From contig CALCYT010000007.1 in the NCBI GenBank assembly GCA_937906455.1, positions 1 through 27,951 on the forward strand: a DNA stretch of 27,951 nt, written 5' to 3'. The translations under genes and the position numbers were made by a program. Within the stretch, counting starts at the first letter, position 1. Every line of letters begins with the position of its first letter. This DNA is from an uncultured Bacteroidales bacterium (GTDB lineage: Bacteria; Bacteroidota; Bacteroidia; Bacteroidales; F082). Of this stretch, positions 1-10,700 are shown in pieces. The notes below the pieces were generated by a model that did not search any database, was not told the DNA's origin, and was given only the letters and a program-made list of their open reading frames with translations.

Positions 1-758
1 ACGAAGTGATAGCCGGTGTTGGCTGTCGCTGTCAGGGTGCATTCGGCGAAGTGGTTGTAGGTGCCTGCGCCTGTCACTGTGCCGCCCACTTCAGGCTCAG
101 CTGAGGCTGTGATAGCGTAGTTGTTCAAGGTGAAGGTGGCGACGTATCCGCCTGCGCTTGTCACCTCGAAGGTGTAGGTGGCTTCTGTTGAGACGACTTG
201 GTTGTCTTTTGACCAGTTGGCGAAGGTATAGCCCTCGTTGGCGACTGCCGTCAGCACCACGTTAGTGCCATAGTTGTACACACCTGCTCCCTCAACGGTG
301 CCGCCCTCTTCCGGGTTGGCGGTGAGAGTTATCTCACAAGGAGTGAAGAATGTTATGGCGTAAGGGTTTCTGAGTGTTCCGAGGTTAGCGTCGCTTTGGA
401 AGGTGAAGCTGCTTGTGCAAACGACGTCCATCTCCTCGTCTGTGAGATGGTTAAACACCTTGAAACTCATTTCCTCGCCATTGACGTTGGAATATACCTG
501 CATAAGATAGGCATATCCCTGATAGTATGAGGCGGGGTTGAGATTCGGGAGGAAAGCACCTCTACATTCATCACCGACGAATACACCTACTTCAAGATAT
601 TGGGCGGTTGTGTCGGTCTTCAGCGAGACACCGTCAAGATACATCTCACCTGTGATGGTCATGTTGTACTGCGTATGGCTGTTGTATGTCCAATGAAGAT
701 TTTGGGCATTGGCAATCATTGAAAATGCCATCAACGCGATTAAAAATAACTTTTTCAT
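1..758 (-). CDS. secreted modular surface protein with InlB-type repeats (partial, runs off left edge)
   Basis: The frame is open from an ATG at 758 down to base 1 without a stop, so the C-terminus lies outside the window. About 252 residues are visible. They begin with a signal peptide (MKKLFLIALMAFSMIANAQ). Residues ~20-140 form one copy of the 'ECRG' module (GDECRGAF, then a YLMQVYSN strand and FKVFNHLTDEEM) that recurs in the two large proteins upstream. From residue ~145 there are at least two divergent InlB B-type repeats (GGTVEGAGVYNYG and GGTVTGAGTYNH, each followed by LTA and GYxF motifs). It lies 99 bp after the 2280-aa gene on the same strand with no clear promoter, so it is probably the third gene of that operon. 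A T9SS sorting domain is expected but not visible. Function is inferred: cell-surface or secreted adhesin-like protein. Confidence 0.85.
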   Translation of the reverse strand, partial: MKKLFLIALMAFSMIANAQNLHWTYNSHTQYNMTITGEMYLDGVSLKTDTTAQYLEVGVFVGDECRGAFLPNLNPASYYQGYAYLMQVYSNVNGEEMSFKVFNHLTDEEMDVVCTSSFTFQSDANLGTLRNPYAITFFTPCEITLTANPEEGGTVEGAGVYNYGTNVVLTAVANEGYTFANWSKDNQVVSTEATYTFEVTSAGGYVATFTLNNYAITASAEPEVGGTVTGAGTYNHFAECTLTATANTGYHF

Positions 759-813
759 TTTATTCTTTTTTTAATTAATTTCTAATTTGTTATTGTTAAA
801 CTCTCTCCGGTTT

Positions 814-844
814 GTGCGGGGACGCGCGTCGCGCGTCCCCGCAC
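814..844. repeat. GC-rich 31-nt perfect palindrome (REP-like)
   Basis: A 15-bp perfect inverted repeat around a single central T, starting GTGCGGGGACGCG. It stands in an otherwise AT-rich gap between the 2280-aa gene and the partial gene to the left. No T-run follows it on either strand, so it is not a standard intrinsic terminator. It may be a dispersed REP-like element or an mRNA processing or stability hairpin. Confidence 0.7.
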
Positions 845-857
845 TCGCCAACCAATT

Positions 858-3800
858 TTATTTAACAATGAGTTTCTGACATCTAATGTTCTTGCCTTCA
901 GTGATGACTCTCACTGTGTAAACGCCGGCCTCTTCCGGGACACGGATGTTTGCCGGCATCTGTGTTGTTGACTGTACCGAGACCACCTGTCCGAGTGAGT
1001 TGACGATCTCGACCTGGGCGTAGCTCGTCTCGTTTGTTACAATCATTCTTACGTAACCGCCTTTTTCGGCCGGGTTAGGATACATCGCCACGATGCTGTT
1101 ATGCTCGTCGATGTCGGTGACACCTCTGAAGCTCACCACGAGAGGCTCGTTAGTGCTGCCCACCATGGCGTCGTTGCTGTAGGTGAGGCGTGTCTCGCCA
1201 TCGAACATCTCCTCGTCTGTCAGGGCGTCGTAGAGTCCGAATGTGAGTTCTGCCATATCCTTGCCTGCCACTGTCAGGAAGGCGTAGTAACGACCGTTGG
1301 CGCCTGCGTTGACGAGTTTCACGCTGCCGCGCACCTCACCGTCGGCAAAGGCCGCGAGCTCATAGTCGCCTCCTGCAAGCTCCTCGTCGTTGAGCTCAAC
1401 CACAGCCGTCACCGTCATATTGTTAGGATAGGCGTGCACGTTGGCTGTCCAGTGCTCCGATGTGACGTTGGCGACGGTCTCACCTCTCAGCGATGAAGGA
1501 TATGTGAACGTCACGTCTTCTTCGTTGTTCGACTTGTACATGAAGCCGAGACCGGCGTCCAAGGTGTTGAGAGAGCCGCTCCACTCCTCTGCCTCCGCGT
1601 CGTAAGTGGCGAAGCCTTCCTGTGCCTTGACCATATCGCCGTCTGTCGGCTCAAGACCGGCAAACGCCTCTTCGACGGACATCGGCTCAGTAGATATTAA
1701 GCCGAGGTATGTCCAGCCGCTGTAAAGTGTTATCTCGTGTTCGGCAGGATTGGCGAAATAGCCTTCCATCTCAAACTCAACATCTGCCGAGGTGTTCACC
1801 TTGAACATCTCTTCGTTGTTGAGTGCCGTGAGGTTGCCGCTCCATTCCTCAGCCTCCTCGTCGTAGGTCAGGAAGCCGTTTGACTGTGATACGATGCTCA
1901 CGCCGTTGGCGCCGAGACCTTCCTTCAGAGCCTCAAGGCCGTTGAAGGTGCTCTGCTCGATGTATGTTGACATCCAGTTCCAGCCTTCAACAAACTCGAC
2001 ATTCTGAGGCACCGTGTTACGGAAGTTGAACACGTATGGCTCCACAGGGGTGCCAAACACCGCGTCGGCGGCAAACACCTCTTTCGTTGCGCATCTCAAG
2101 GCGTATTCCTCACCGTTGGCGTGGCTGTAGAGACGGAATGTGATTTGTTCACCCTCTTCCTCGCCATATACTGTGAGGAACATCAGGTAACCGTTAACCT
2201 GCTCATAGTAATTGAGACGACCGCTGCCACGGCATTCGTCGCCGGCGAAAGCGCCAACCTCAAACTCAAGGTCGTTTTGTGTCTCTCCTTCTATCTGGAT
2301 GATACCGATAAACGACATGTTGTCGGCATATTGTTGAGGATTATCCACCACATAATAGTTGCCGGGAGTTCTGGTGTGAGCGATATATTCACCGGCTGTT
2401 GTCACCGTGAACTCATACCAAGTTTCTCTGGTGACCAAAGTGTCGCCGCTTTCCCAGAACACCAGTTCTTTACCGCTGTTAGCGTAGTAATACAACGCGG
2501 CGGCATCTCCATACAAATAGGAATGTTGTTCGCTGTAGTACCACTGGCCGCCGTTAATATAACACACACCACCCACACCGTAATCGGCCGGAATTAATTC
2601 CGCGGTAAGAGTTAAAGGCACCGTGTAATTCAGAGTGTATTCCAAGTGTGTCTCACCCAAGATGTTCAGGGTCCCGTCCACAGTGCTGTAGTCGTCGTTA
2701 AGGATGACGCTCACGTTGTAGTTGCCTTTACGGAATGTCTCCCAGGCATAGTATCCTGTCTCGTCGAGTACCACTTCGATCACCTCGTCGCTGCCGGTAT
2801 TGGTAAGCACGACCTGCACGCCTTCCGGACTCTCGCCGTTGTTGAGCGTGACGGTGATGTCAACACCGTTTTCTATCTCCATGTTGATGTCGAGCGGCTC
2901 CGACCAGACGATTTCCGACTCGTTGACGCCGGGTAACGTTGTGAGTTCTCTGTTGCCGCGGTTCTGTGTCGGTTGTGCCGCGTTGCCTTCATACACCGCG
3001 CTAACGCCGTATTTGTAGGATCCTTCGCCTTGTTGCAGTTCCACCCATGTCTCGTCGATATATGACAATCCGGTTACGCCTTGTGCTATTATTTCAGTGT
3101 TTCCGGCATCGTAAGGTCCGAAATTGTAGGCGTCGGTACGGTAGATGTTGAACGACTGCAGCGAGCGGTTGCCAACGTTCTGCTCAAGCTTGAAGAAATA
3201 TACGACTTTTTGGTTAGTGTTCCCATAGCATCTGAACATTGTGTTTTGTGCGTTATATTGCATCATTCTTCTGCCACCATCAACCGCCGTCGGTCTCACG
3301 CCACCGTCGTCTTCCATGTTGTCAAGCTTCCACATGCCTTTTTGTTCAAGTTCCTCGTTTGTCGCTAAGGCATTTGTATTTCCGTCGGTAGCGCTCAGGT
3401 AGCCGCCATTTTCGCCATATAATGGGTCGTAAAGCGTCCATGCCTCGTTTTCCGTGACATAGCCTACGGTAAACACGAACGCCAAGTCGTCGGCGGCGTC
3501 CTCAGCCGTTTCAGGGTTTACTATGACGTTGTCGTCCACTGTTATTGTGACAGCGGCGCGTGTTGTAGCGTTGCTTTGCTTCGACATCACATAGGCATCT
3601 TCACCATTGAATGCCACGATAAGCACTTGGTCGCCCTCGGCGAGGTCAGTGACATCTGTCACGAGAGTATATACCACGTCTTCCGTCGGTGTCGGTGGCT
3701 CCGGCGGGTTGTAGCCTGCGAAGTCCCAAGTGATGACAGCCGTGGTATCCACCTCTACCGCCACGACGTTCTGAGGGGCGATGTAGTTCTCCGTGAGGTT

Positions 3801-6800
3801 GAAATTGACGTCTAACCAAGTATAGTATGTGATGTCAACAACCTGTGAGCCGGTCTGGTAGCCGTCGATAATGGCCTCCACGGTGTATGTGCCGGCATAC
3901 ACTCCATAAGTATCTGTGTCGTAAGTGTAGTAGCCGTTTTCGTCGGTGACGAATTCATAACTGCGTTCCACGTCAAATTCGTCAACACCTGTCATGGTGA
4001 TGGTCACGCCCTCAATAGGTGTGTAGCCGTCCTGCTCGTAAACATAACCGCTGATGTATCCGAGTCCTGAGACGCTAACGATTTGCCTATCCGAGTAACC
4101 CGAAACACCGTATTTGTAAACAGCCTTCACGGCGAACATGTATGGATTGTCAATATCGCACCACAACCATTCATCGACAGGCAGGGTGAACTCCGTGCCG
4201 GTTAAAACCTCGTCGTTCAAAGTGCCGAACCATAAATCTTCATAATAATTGCCATAGTACAGATTATATCCGAGGGCGTTTTCAGCGGCGTCCCATGTAA
4301 ACGTCAACGTGTCTTGAGTTCCCAGGTAAGTCTGGTTATGGTCAACGGTGAAGTTGGCCACAGGAGCCTGTATTGTGGTGAAGTTCACGACAACGCCTTC
4401 TGTAGTGCCGCTTACGTTGCGTTCGTTAATCTGCACATAATACTTTTTGTTGTACTCCAAGTCCGCGAGTTGTATCTCAGGCACAAGTTGGCTTGTCCAG
4501 TCAAGTAACGTCTCTGTCGGAGGATTCGTCACGCCGAAGAGGATCTGCATCTCTTCTGTAAACCATCCGAGACCATAAGTCATGGTGGCGTCAATGGCGA
4601 CGTTAGTATGACCGTTAGGATAGTATATATAACACTGGTACGGAGCGGGGACTTCGTCAATTTGCATATTCACCTGCATGAAGTCCTCGTCAGCGGATGA
4701 GAACACTATGTAATAAGTGCCTGCCGGGATGTAATTGTTCTCTATTTGATATTCCGGCAAACGGTAGCCTGTCAGAGTGATGTCGTCTATAAGCACACCG
4801 TGTCCGAAGTGGTCATCCATAGCGAAACCTATCTGGAAGGCTTCGGCGAAGGTATCTGGATCGAGTGAAATCTCCACCTCTGTCCAAGTCTCATGTGCCT
4901 CGGTGGTAGCCATCAGCTCTTGCCATGTGCCGCCGTTATGGCGATAGCTCACTGTCAAGCCGTCGATGTCGTTATCCCACTGTTTGTTCATATATTTGAA
5001 TTTGAACAACACATTATTCTCATTACTCAAATCCATTTCGGGTGAGATGAGCCATGTTTGGCCTTGCAGTGTCTGTCCCGCGTTGATGTTATGAGTGCAC
5101 GACACATACCGGTTGTCGGTGTTTACCGTCCAGGTGTTCATGCCATCGCCGGCAACTGACCATCCTTCAGGGATGTCTTCGCCGTCGAATGTCTCGTTGA
5201 TGAAGTTGTTGTTGTCGCGGTTGCCGCGGTTGTTGGCAAAGACAGGTCCGTCATAATAATAGCCGTTGTTCCATGACGGTCCGCCCACCTCGTTGAAGTC
5301 CTCTTTGTAGATTGTTGTTATGCCGTCGTTTCCGTTGGTGCCGGCCGACAACATGACCTCGTGGTCGAATGTCACCTTATACACGACGTCGATATTCTCC
5401 GTCCATGATTCATAGAGTCTGTAGTCAGCACTCAGGCCTTCCACAGGCAGAGAGTTCTCATATACGCCGTCTTCGTCAAACTCCGCCACTATGGCTGTCT
5501 CCCACACGTCGCCTTCCACGGGGTTGTAGGCTATAGCCGACAAGGTCGTCTCCACTGTCTCTCCGTCATTATAGGTAAGAATCACCGAAGCCTCCACTTC
5601 GCCGTCCGCCGAGCCTGTCGCTGTCACTGAGAAGCTAACCGACCTGTTGTACTTCAAGGTGTAAGGCAGCTCCATGTCGCCGAGGTCAAGCTCAAAATAC
5701 GGGTTGTTGACGGCGATGTCGGTTATTGTGGCCGACTTGCCGGTGTTTGTGACTGTCACCTCACGTGTGTAGTCCTTCTCACTCCACACATCGTTGGCGC
5801 GACGGCCAAAGTCGATTTCAGGTGTCATCGCCACATCGCTCTCTTCCGGCACCACCACGTTATATGCGAACGTGGTCTTAGGACTGAAATCATATCTGTA
5901 GTTTGTTGGGACAGCATCCAAGCCATTGATTGATGTGGTATTGCCATAAGCATAAATACCCGAATCAACTCCGTAAAAACGCACTTGCATCCAAGTACCC
6001 CTGCTTAAGTTTTCAACGCAAACCACCAGATTGCCTCCATTATACGTGTAAGGAGTGGTGAAATTGATTGTCACCTCGCCGTTGGCCTCGAATGTAAGAG
6101 TGCCTGTGTACACAGTTGTGGCACTTGTTTTGTCAAAATAGCCGTTGTAGCCGTTGAAGTCTTCGTTATCTGTCTCGGTGAGATACACATCAACATTCAC
6201 ATCGGTTGTCCAAGGATAGCTATAGTTAGGGCGTCCATAATTCTTGTCGAAGTAATACGTCAGGCTTGTAATCCCGGCAGGTCCCATGTCGGCCAACTTA
6301 TCAGCCAAAACGATATGCTGGCTTCTTGTGTATGTGTCGAACCAACTAACATACATAGGACTATAGCCATAATCCAAATAATAATCTCTGTCATTAATCG
6401 TCAATTCATCGGATTCGACTAACAAGGTGTTAAAGTTGGCTACATATTCAGCATCGTTTTCCACCTCGAAACTTATTGACGCTTCTGTTGACACCTCTTC
6501 TCCGTCGAGGGTCCAGTTCACGAACTCATAGCCGAAGTTGGCAACCGCTGTCAGAATGCAAGTCTGACCGTATGCGTAAGTGCCTGCACCTGTAACAGAA
6601 CCAGCAACTGTATCGTTGACGGCTGCCGTGATTTTATACTCGTTGATACCGAAGTTGGCATAATAAACGGCGTTGTTGTAAACCTCGAACTGGATTTCCT
6701 CCTCTGTTGATTCGATAATGCCGTTTTTCGTCCAGTTCACGAAATGATATTCGCTGTCGGGGTTGACTGTTGCCGTGAGTGTGCATGTCTCGCCATAGTT

Positions 6801-7700
6801 GTATTCGCCGGCGCCTTCCACGGTACCAACATCCTCAGGATTGGCGTAAGCCTCGATATTAAAGGTGTTGATGGTGAAGTGGGCTTTGTATGTGACATCT
6901 TCTGTCACTGTGATGTCGAATGAAAGGTCTGTCGTCACATCTTCCTCATCCTCGTCCACCACCTTAGTCCATTTGTCGAAGGTGTAGCCTGTCGCGGCTG
7001 TTGCCGACAAAGTGCAAGGCCGTCCCACGGCATATTCGCCGGCGCCTTCCACCGTACCGCCTTCCTCCGGCACCGCATCGGCTGCGACAGTATAAAACTC
7101 TGTCTCCTCATAATATGAGAATGTGGTCTTGGGAAGGAAGTTGACAACAGGATTGTAAGAGTAGCCTGAAGTATAAGTGTATCTGTATCTCGCGGCATCA
7201 CGTTTGTCAACGCCATAGAAAGAGCTGGCGACAGGTATAGAGCCCATTTGTGCCGTCGTCATACCGATGAGCAGATGTCCGCCCTCATAGTCGAATGGGG
7301 TGTCAAAGTCAACGACCATCTCGCTTTGTGTGTTGTCAAGCTCGCCGGTGTAAACCACAGTCGCGCCGTCCTCACTTGCTATCGCCGTGAGCCGCTCCGA
7401 GTCAACAATCTTCAGATAAACCCTGTAAATTGCTCTCGATGTATCTGCCGCTGGCGCCGCAAGATAGAATGTCATTTTTTCTATTGCCATTCCAACCATG
7501 TCGGTAATGTCATAATCCGGGATGACAAACTGGCTTGTCACCTGGCTATAATTTGATTGACCGGCACCGGAACTCCAAATAGGGATATAACTATTTGTGA
7601 TAGTACCGTCGTTGACGGTAAGTGTTTCCGGAGTAACCTGAGCCTGTGCCGTAAAAACGCTCACAAGCAAAAGCATTAACAATAATTTAATCTTATTCAT
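858..7700 (-). CDS. giant T9SS-secreted modular adhesin-like protein (2280 aa)
   Basis: A signal peptide (MNKIKLLLMLLLVSVFTAQAQ) starts the protein. Residues ~25-200 and ~430-620 are two related beta-sandwich modules (FDTPFDYEGG, FTTPYTYNGGN). Three divergent InlB B-type repeats lie at ~205-425 (GTVEGAGEY, GSVTGAGTY). A cleaved-adhesin domain as in gingipain/HagA adhesins is at ~830-980 (ETFDGEDIPEGW to LIDDITLTGY). Fn3-like segments follow, then a carboxypeptidase-regulatory-like domain at ~1213-1303 (GYISGYVYEQDG). An Fn3 domain is split by a ~170-residue insert at ~1337-1505. ECRG modules are at ~1785-1893 and ~2089-2190, with a duplicated GWNW module at ~1905-2075 between them. A type A T9SS sorting domain starts at ~2207 (YPNPAEKGG) and ends KLIVK. 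No protease domain is visible. The gene starts 39 bp after the 1836-aa gene and is probably cotranscribed with it. A role in adhesion or binding is inferred; the ligand is unknown. Confidence 0.93.
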   Translation of the reverse strand: MNKIKLLLMLLLVSVFTAQAQVTPETLTVNDGTITNSYIPIWSSGAGQSNYSQVTSQFVIPDYDITDMVGMAIEKMTFYLAAPAADTSRAIYRVYLKIVDSERLTAIASEDGATVVYTGELDNTQSEMVVDFDTPFDYEGGHLLIGMTTAQMGSIPVASSFYGVDKRDAARYRYTYTSGYSYNPVVNFLPKTTFSYYEETEFYTVAADAVPEEGGTVEGAGEYAVGRPCTLSATAATGYTFDKWTKVVDEDEEDVTTDLSFDITVTEDVTYKAHFTINTFNIEAYANPEDVGTVEGAGEYNYGETCTLTATVNPDSEYHFVNWTKNGIIESTEEEIQFEVYNNAVYYANFGINEYKITAAVNDTVAGSVTGAGTYAYGQTCILTAVANFGYEFVNWTLDGEEVSTEASISFEVENDAEYVANFNTLLVESDELTINDRDYYLDYGYSPMYVSWFDTYTRSQHIVLADKLADMGPAGITSLTYYFDKNYGRPNYSYPWTTDVNVDVYLTETDNEDFNGYNGYFDKTSATTVYTGTLTFEANGEVTINFTTPYTYNGGNLVVCVENLSRGTWMQVRFYGVDSGIYAYGNTTSINGLDAVPTNYRYDFSPKTTFAYNVVVPEESDVAMTPEIDFGRRANDVWSEKDYTREVTVTNTGKSATITDIAVNNPYFELDLGDMELPYTLKYNRSVSFSVTATGSADGEVEASVILTYNDGETVETTLSAIAYNPVEGDVWETAIVAEFDEDGVYENSLPVEGLSADYRLYESWTENIDVVYKVTFDHEVMLSAGTNGNDGITTIYKEDFNEVGGPSWNNGYYYDGPVFANNRGNRDNNNFINETFDGEDIPEGWSVAGDGMNTWTVNTDNRYVSCTHNINAGQTLQGQTWLISPEMDLSNENNVLFKFKYMNKQWDNDIDGLTVSYRHNGGTWQELMATTEAHETWTEVEISLDPDTFAEAFQIGFAMDDHFGHGVLIDDITLTGYRLPEYQIENNYIPAGTYYIVFSSADEDFMQVNMQIDEVPAPYQCYIYYPNGHTNVAIDATMTYGLGWFTEEMQILFGVTNPPTETLLDWTSQLVPEIQLADLEYNKKYYVQINERNVSGTTEGVVVNFTTIQAPVANFTVDHNQTYLGTQDTLTFTWDAAENALGYNLYYGNYYEDLWFGTLNDEVLTGTEFTLPVDEWLWCDIDNPYMFAVKAVYKYGVSGYSDRQIVSVSGLGYISGYVYEQDGYTPIEGVTITMTGVDEFDVERSYEFVTDENGYYTYDTDTYGVYAGTYTVEAIIDGYQTGSQVVDITYYTWLDVNFNLTENYIAPQNVVAVEVDTTAVITWDFAGYNPPEPPTPTEDVVYTLVTDVTDLAEGDQVLIVAFNGEDAYVMSKQSNATTRAAVTITVDDNVIVNPETAEDAADDLAFVFTVGYVTENEAWTLYDPLYGENGGYLSATDGNTNALATNEELEQKGMWKLDNMEDDGGVRPTAVDGGRRMMQYNAQNTMFRCYGNTNQKVVYFFKLEQNVGNRSLQSFNIYRTDAYNFGPYDAGNTEIIAQGVTGLSYIDETWVELQQGEGSYKYGVSAVYEGNAAQPTQNRGNRELTTLPGVNESEIVWSEPLDINMEIENGVDITVTLNNGESPEGVQVVLTNTGSDEVIEVVLDETGYYAWETFRKGNYNVSVILNDDYSTVDGTLNILGETHLEYTLNYTVPLTLTAELIPADYGVGGVCYINGGQWYYSEQHSYLYGDAAALYYYANSGKELVFWESGDTLVTRETWYEFTVTTAGEYIAHTRTPGNYYVVDNPQQYADNMSFIGIIQIEGETQNDLEFEVGAFAGDECRGSGRLNYYEQVNGYLMFLTVYGEEEGEQITFRLYSHANGEEYALRCATKEVFAADAVFGTPVEPYVFNFRNTVPQNVEFVEGWNWMSTYIEQSTFNGLEALKEGLGANGVSIVSQSNGFLTYDEEAEEWSGNLTALNNEEMFKVNTSADVEFEMEGYFANPAEHEITLYSGWTYLGLISTEPMSVEEAFAGLEPTDGDMVKAQEGFATYDAEAEEWSGSLNTLDAGLGFMYKSNNEEDVTFTYPSSLRGETVANVTSEHWTANVHAYPNNMTVTAVVELNDEELAGGDYELAAFADGEVRGSVKLVNAGANGRYYAFLTVAGKDMAELTFGLYDALTDEEMFDGETRLTYSNDAMVGSTNEPLVVSFRGVTDIDEHNSIVAMYPNPAEKGGYVRMIVTNETSYAQVEIVNSLGQVVSVQSTTQMPANIRVPEEAGVYTVRVITEGKNIRCQKLIVK

Positions 7701-7739
7701 ATTACATTTTTTTTAATAATTCTCAAAATCATCAATCGT

Positions 7740-10700
7740 TTATTCCACAACCACTTTGCGGAACAAAGTGCTGTCATCACCTGTCACAATTCTAATCATG
7801 TACACGCCCGGCATGTCAGGCATGGCGATGACGGCTTGCGACTGTCCGAATTTACCGACAGAGATTGTCTCGCCGAGTGTGTTCAGCACCTCGACCTGCA
7901 TTTCTGTCGCATTAGCTAATGTGATATTGACGTTGCCGCCTTTCTTCACGGGGTTAGGATATACCGTCATCGGGGCGTTGTGTTCGCCTATGACCGTTGT
8001 GCCTCTGAAGCTCACCGCCAACGGGTTGTCCTTCTCGCCCAACATTGTGTTGGCGTTGAACATTGCCGTTGTGTTGCTTTCGAGGATCTCTTCCTCCGTC
8101 TCTGCATCATAGAGCGCGAAGGTGAGTTCAGCCGCTTCGTCGCCTGCCACTGTGAGGAATGCCACGTAACGGTTCATTGCCTGCGAGTAGATGAGGCGCA
8201 CGCTGCCGCGGCATTCGCCGTTGGCGAAGGCCGCGAGTTCGTAGTCGCCCGCCACCTCTTCGCCGTCAAGCTCGACAACCGCCATGATATTCATGTTGTT
8301 GGCATACCTGTGCATGTCGGCAGCCCAGTGGTTGTTCCCCGATGTGAGGTTCTCGCCGAGCTGTTCGCTTCTGATGTTAGTGTAGGTGAATGTCACCTCG
8401 TCCTCATTCAACGACTTGTACATATAGCCTTTTGTAGGCTCGAAGTAGCTGAGTGAGCCGAACCACTCGCCGCTCTCCGCATCGTAGATGGCGAAGCCGT
8501 CTTGCGACTTAATCATATCGCCGTCGGTGGCCTCAAGGTCTTCCAAGGCATCGTTGAGGTTGACATTGAACCATGAGAGGTATCCGAAATACGTCCAGCC
8601 GTTGTACAGCGTTACCGGATGGTTGGCCGGCTCAGCGTTGACGCCATACATTGTCACGCGAGCGGGAGCACTCATCTTAATCTTGTACATCGCCTCGTTG
8701 TTGATGCTTGTGAGCGAGCCGCTCCATTCACCGCTCTCCTCGTCATAGCTCACCGAGCCGTCCTGCGACTTAATCATAATGCCGTTGGCGCCCAAGCTGT
8801 TCTCAAGAATCTCCAAACCGTCGTAGTCGGCCTGCTCGATGTATGTTGACCACCAGTTCCAGCCTTCAACAAGTTGTGAGTATTGGTCACCGTACGACGC
8901 TGAAGCCGTGCAGCTCATGGCGTTGCCGGGATAAACCACGCGCACACCGTATGAATGAGCGTCGTTCACGCCCTCATCGGTATATGTGGAAGCCTCCGTG
9001 AAGTCATAAGCCTCACCGTCACGATAGATGACCGCACTCTCAGGCTCCAGCACGAGTGAATAAGAAACACGAATCATAAAGTTATAGTGATATGAATCCC
9101 ATATATTGGTATTGTCATTGTAGTAGTAGCTGTTAGTATTGTCACTATACTGGTTGTCGCACGTTGCCTGATAAGTATAACCATCTATCTTCTGAATAAC
9201 AACCAATATATCTTGAGTGTTATCGATTTCGAGAGACTCATCAAAAACATAATCTGTGAAACCAGTGACATTGGGCATTGTGTCATTTACTGATTCAAAT
9301 ATCTTTGTTTCATCAGAGATATCTTCACCATTATAAACCATATACTTGATGACATCAGTATAATAATTGTATGGATAGGAAGAGTAATTATATACCGCAG
9401 TGTGATAATAAGATATCTTTTGCAAGGTGTTACTGCCAATTTCACCTGCGGGGAATCTGACAGCCCAATACGTAGGATTATATCTACCAGAATAAGTTCC
9501 ATTATCATACGCTATTTCTTCGCTGACTTCAGTGCTTTCAGGATAACTCCAGGTAATGGTGTTGCCGTCTTCAGCCGATGTCAGTTTCATATTGTCAACA
9601 CCATCATAATTATCACATTTCCTATATCTGAACTGACAAGAAACATACGTTGACTGACCTCCTGTGTATTGTGTATAAAGATAGCATATATATGTGTTGC
9701 CTTCCGTGAGGTTGCCAACGGGTATCTGCATGTAAGTGTCGGTGGTGTTATAACTGTAATAAGAGTTGTTTATTAAAATCCTAATCATATATCTCGTAAA
9801 TGAGCGGTCGCCTCCTTCCACGCCTTCCCATGTCGCCCAGCCTGTAGGCGAAACAGCAAACGTGGTGGCGCTGACGAGTGTTTCATACATAGTGTAGCTG
9901 AGTTCCGTCTCGTTTGTAATGCTTACATTGGTGTAATTCAACTCATTATAGTTGTCTCTTGTGAGTGTGACACTATACTGTCCTCTACGGAAGCTCTCGT
10001 AGGTGTAATAACCGTAATAGGCAAGTTCCAATGAGTCATAAACGATGTCGTCGTCGGTGAGTGTCACATCGGCAATAGGATAATGTTCCTGCTCATATTC
10101 GTTGTTGTTCACGAAAGAGATGGTGGCTCCTACAGGGTTTTCGCCGTTGTTGAGGTCAATTCTCACGCTCACGCCGTTTTCGATGAACATATCCTTGCCC
10201 ACGGGGTTCGACCACACTATCTCCGACTCGCGCTCGACGTGGATGTCCGGGTTACGAAGCTCCACATCGTCGATATCGAGGTAGAATCCATTGTAATTGC
10301 TGTTATAATGGCGGATAGCCACATAACCTTCATTTCCTGCGTAATTTCCAAGATTCACTGTATATTGGCGCCACTCGCCCTGTCCTTTTGCCGTCATCGT
10401 CCAGCCATTAACATATACAAACGCGTCGGAAGAGGTGTTGTTCGTCGTTGACACATACACGCCGAATGTCTCCGTAGGATAGATGGCGTCCTGTGCGCAA
10501 GCCCAGAATGAGAATTCTGACACTTCGGTAAACTGCACCTTAGGAGTGATGAGATAGTTATTCTTGTTGTATATTGTACCACCATTCTCATAGCTCTTTG
10601 AAATCATCATATCGTGCGAGCCGTTATGGCCTTTGCCGTAACCGAGACCCGCCTCGCTGCCGAGCATCCAGCAACGTCCGTCGCCATCGACGTCAAGCAC

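Noticed and set aside
814..844. Intrinsic terminator of the 2280-aa gene
   Set aside because: The hairpin is strong but no T-run follows on the minus strand.
1101..1496. 131-codon plus-strand ORF and other plus-strand ORFs across 1.1-13.2 kb
   Set aside because: They lie antisense to the large surface-protein genes, have no promoter or family features, and the minus-strand frames have clear domains.
858..7700. Gingipain-type protease
   Set aside because: Cleaved-adhesin and Fn3-like modules are present, but no C25 catalytic domain or His/Cys active-site motif is visible in either complete large protein.
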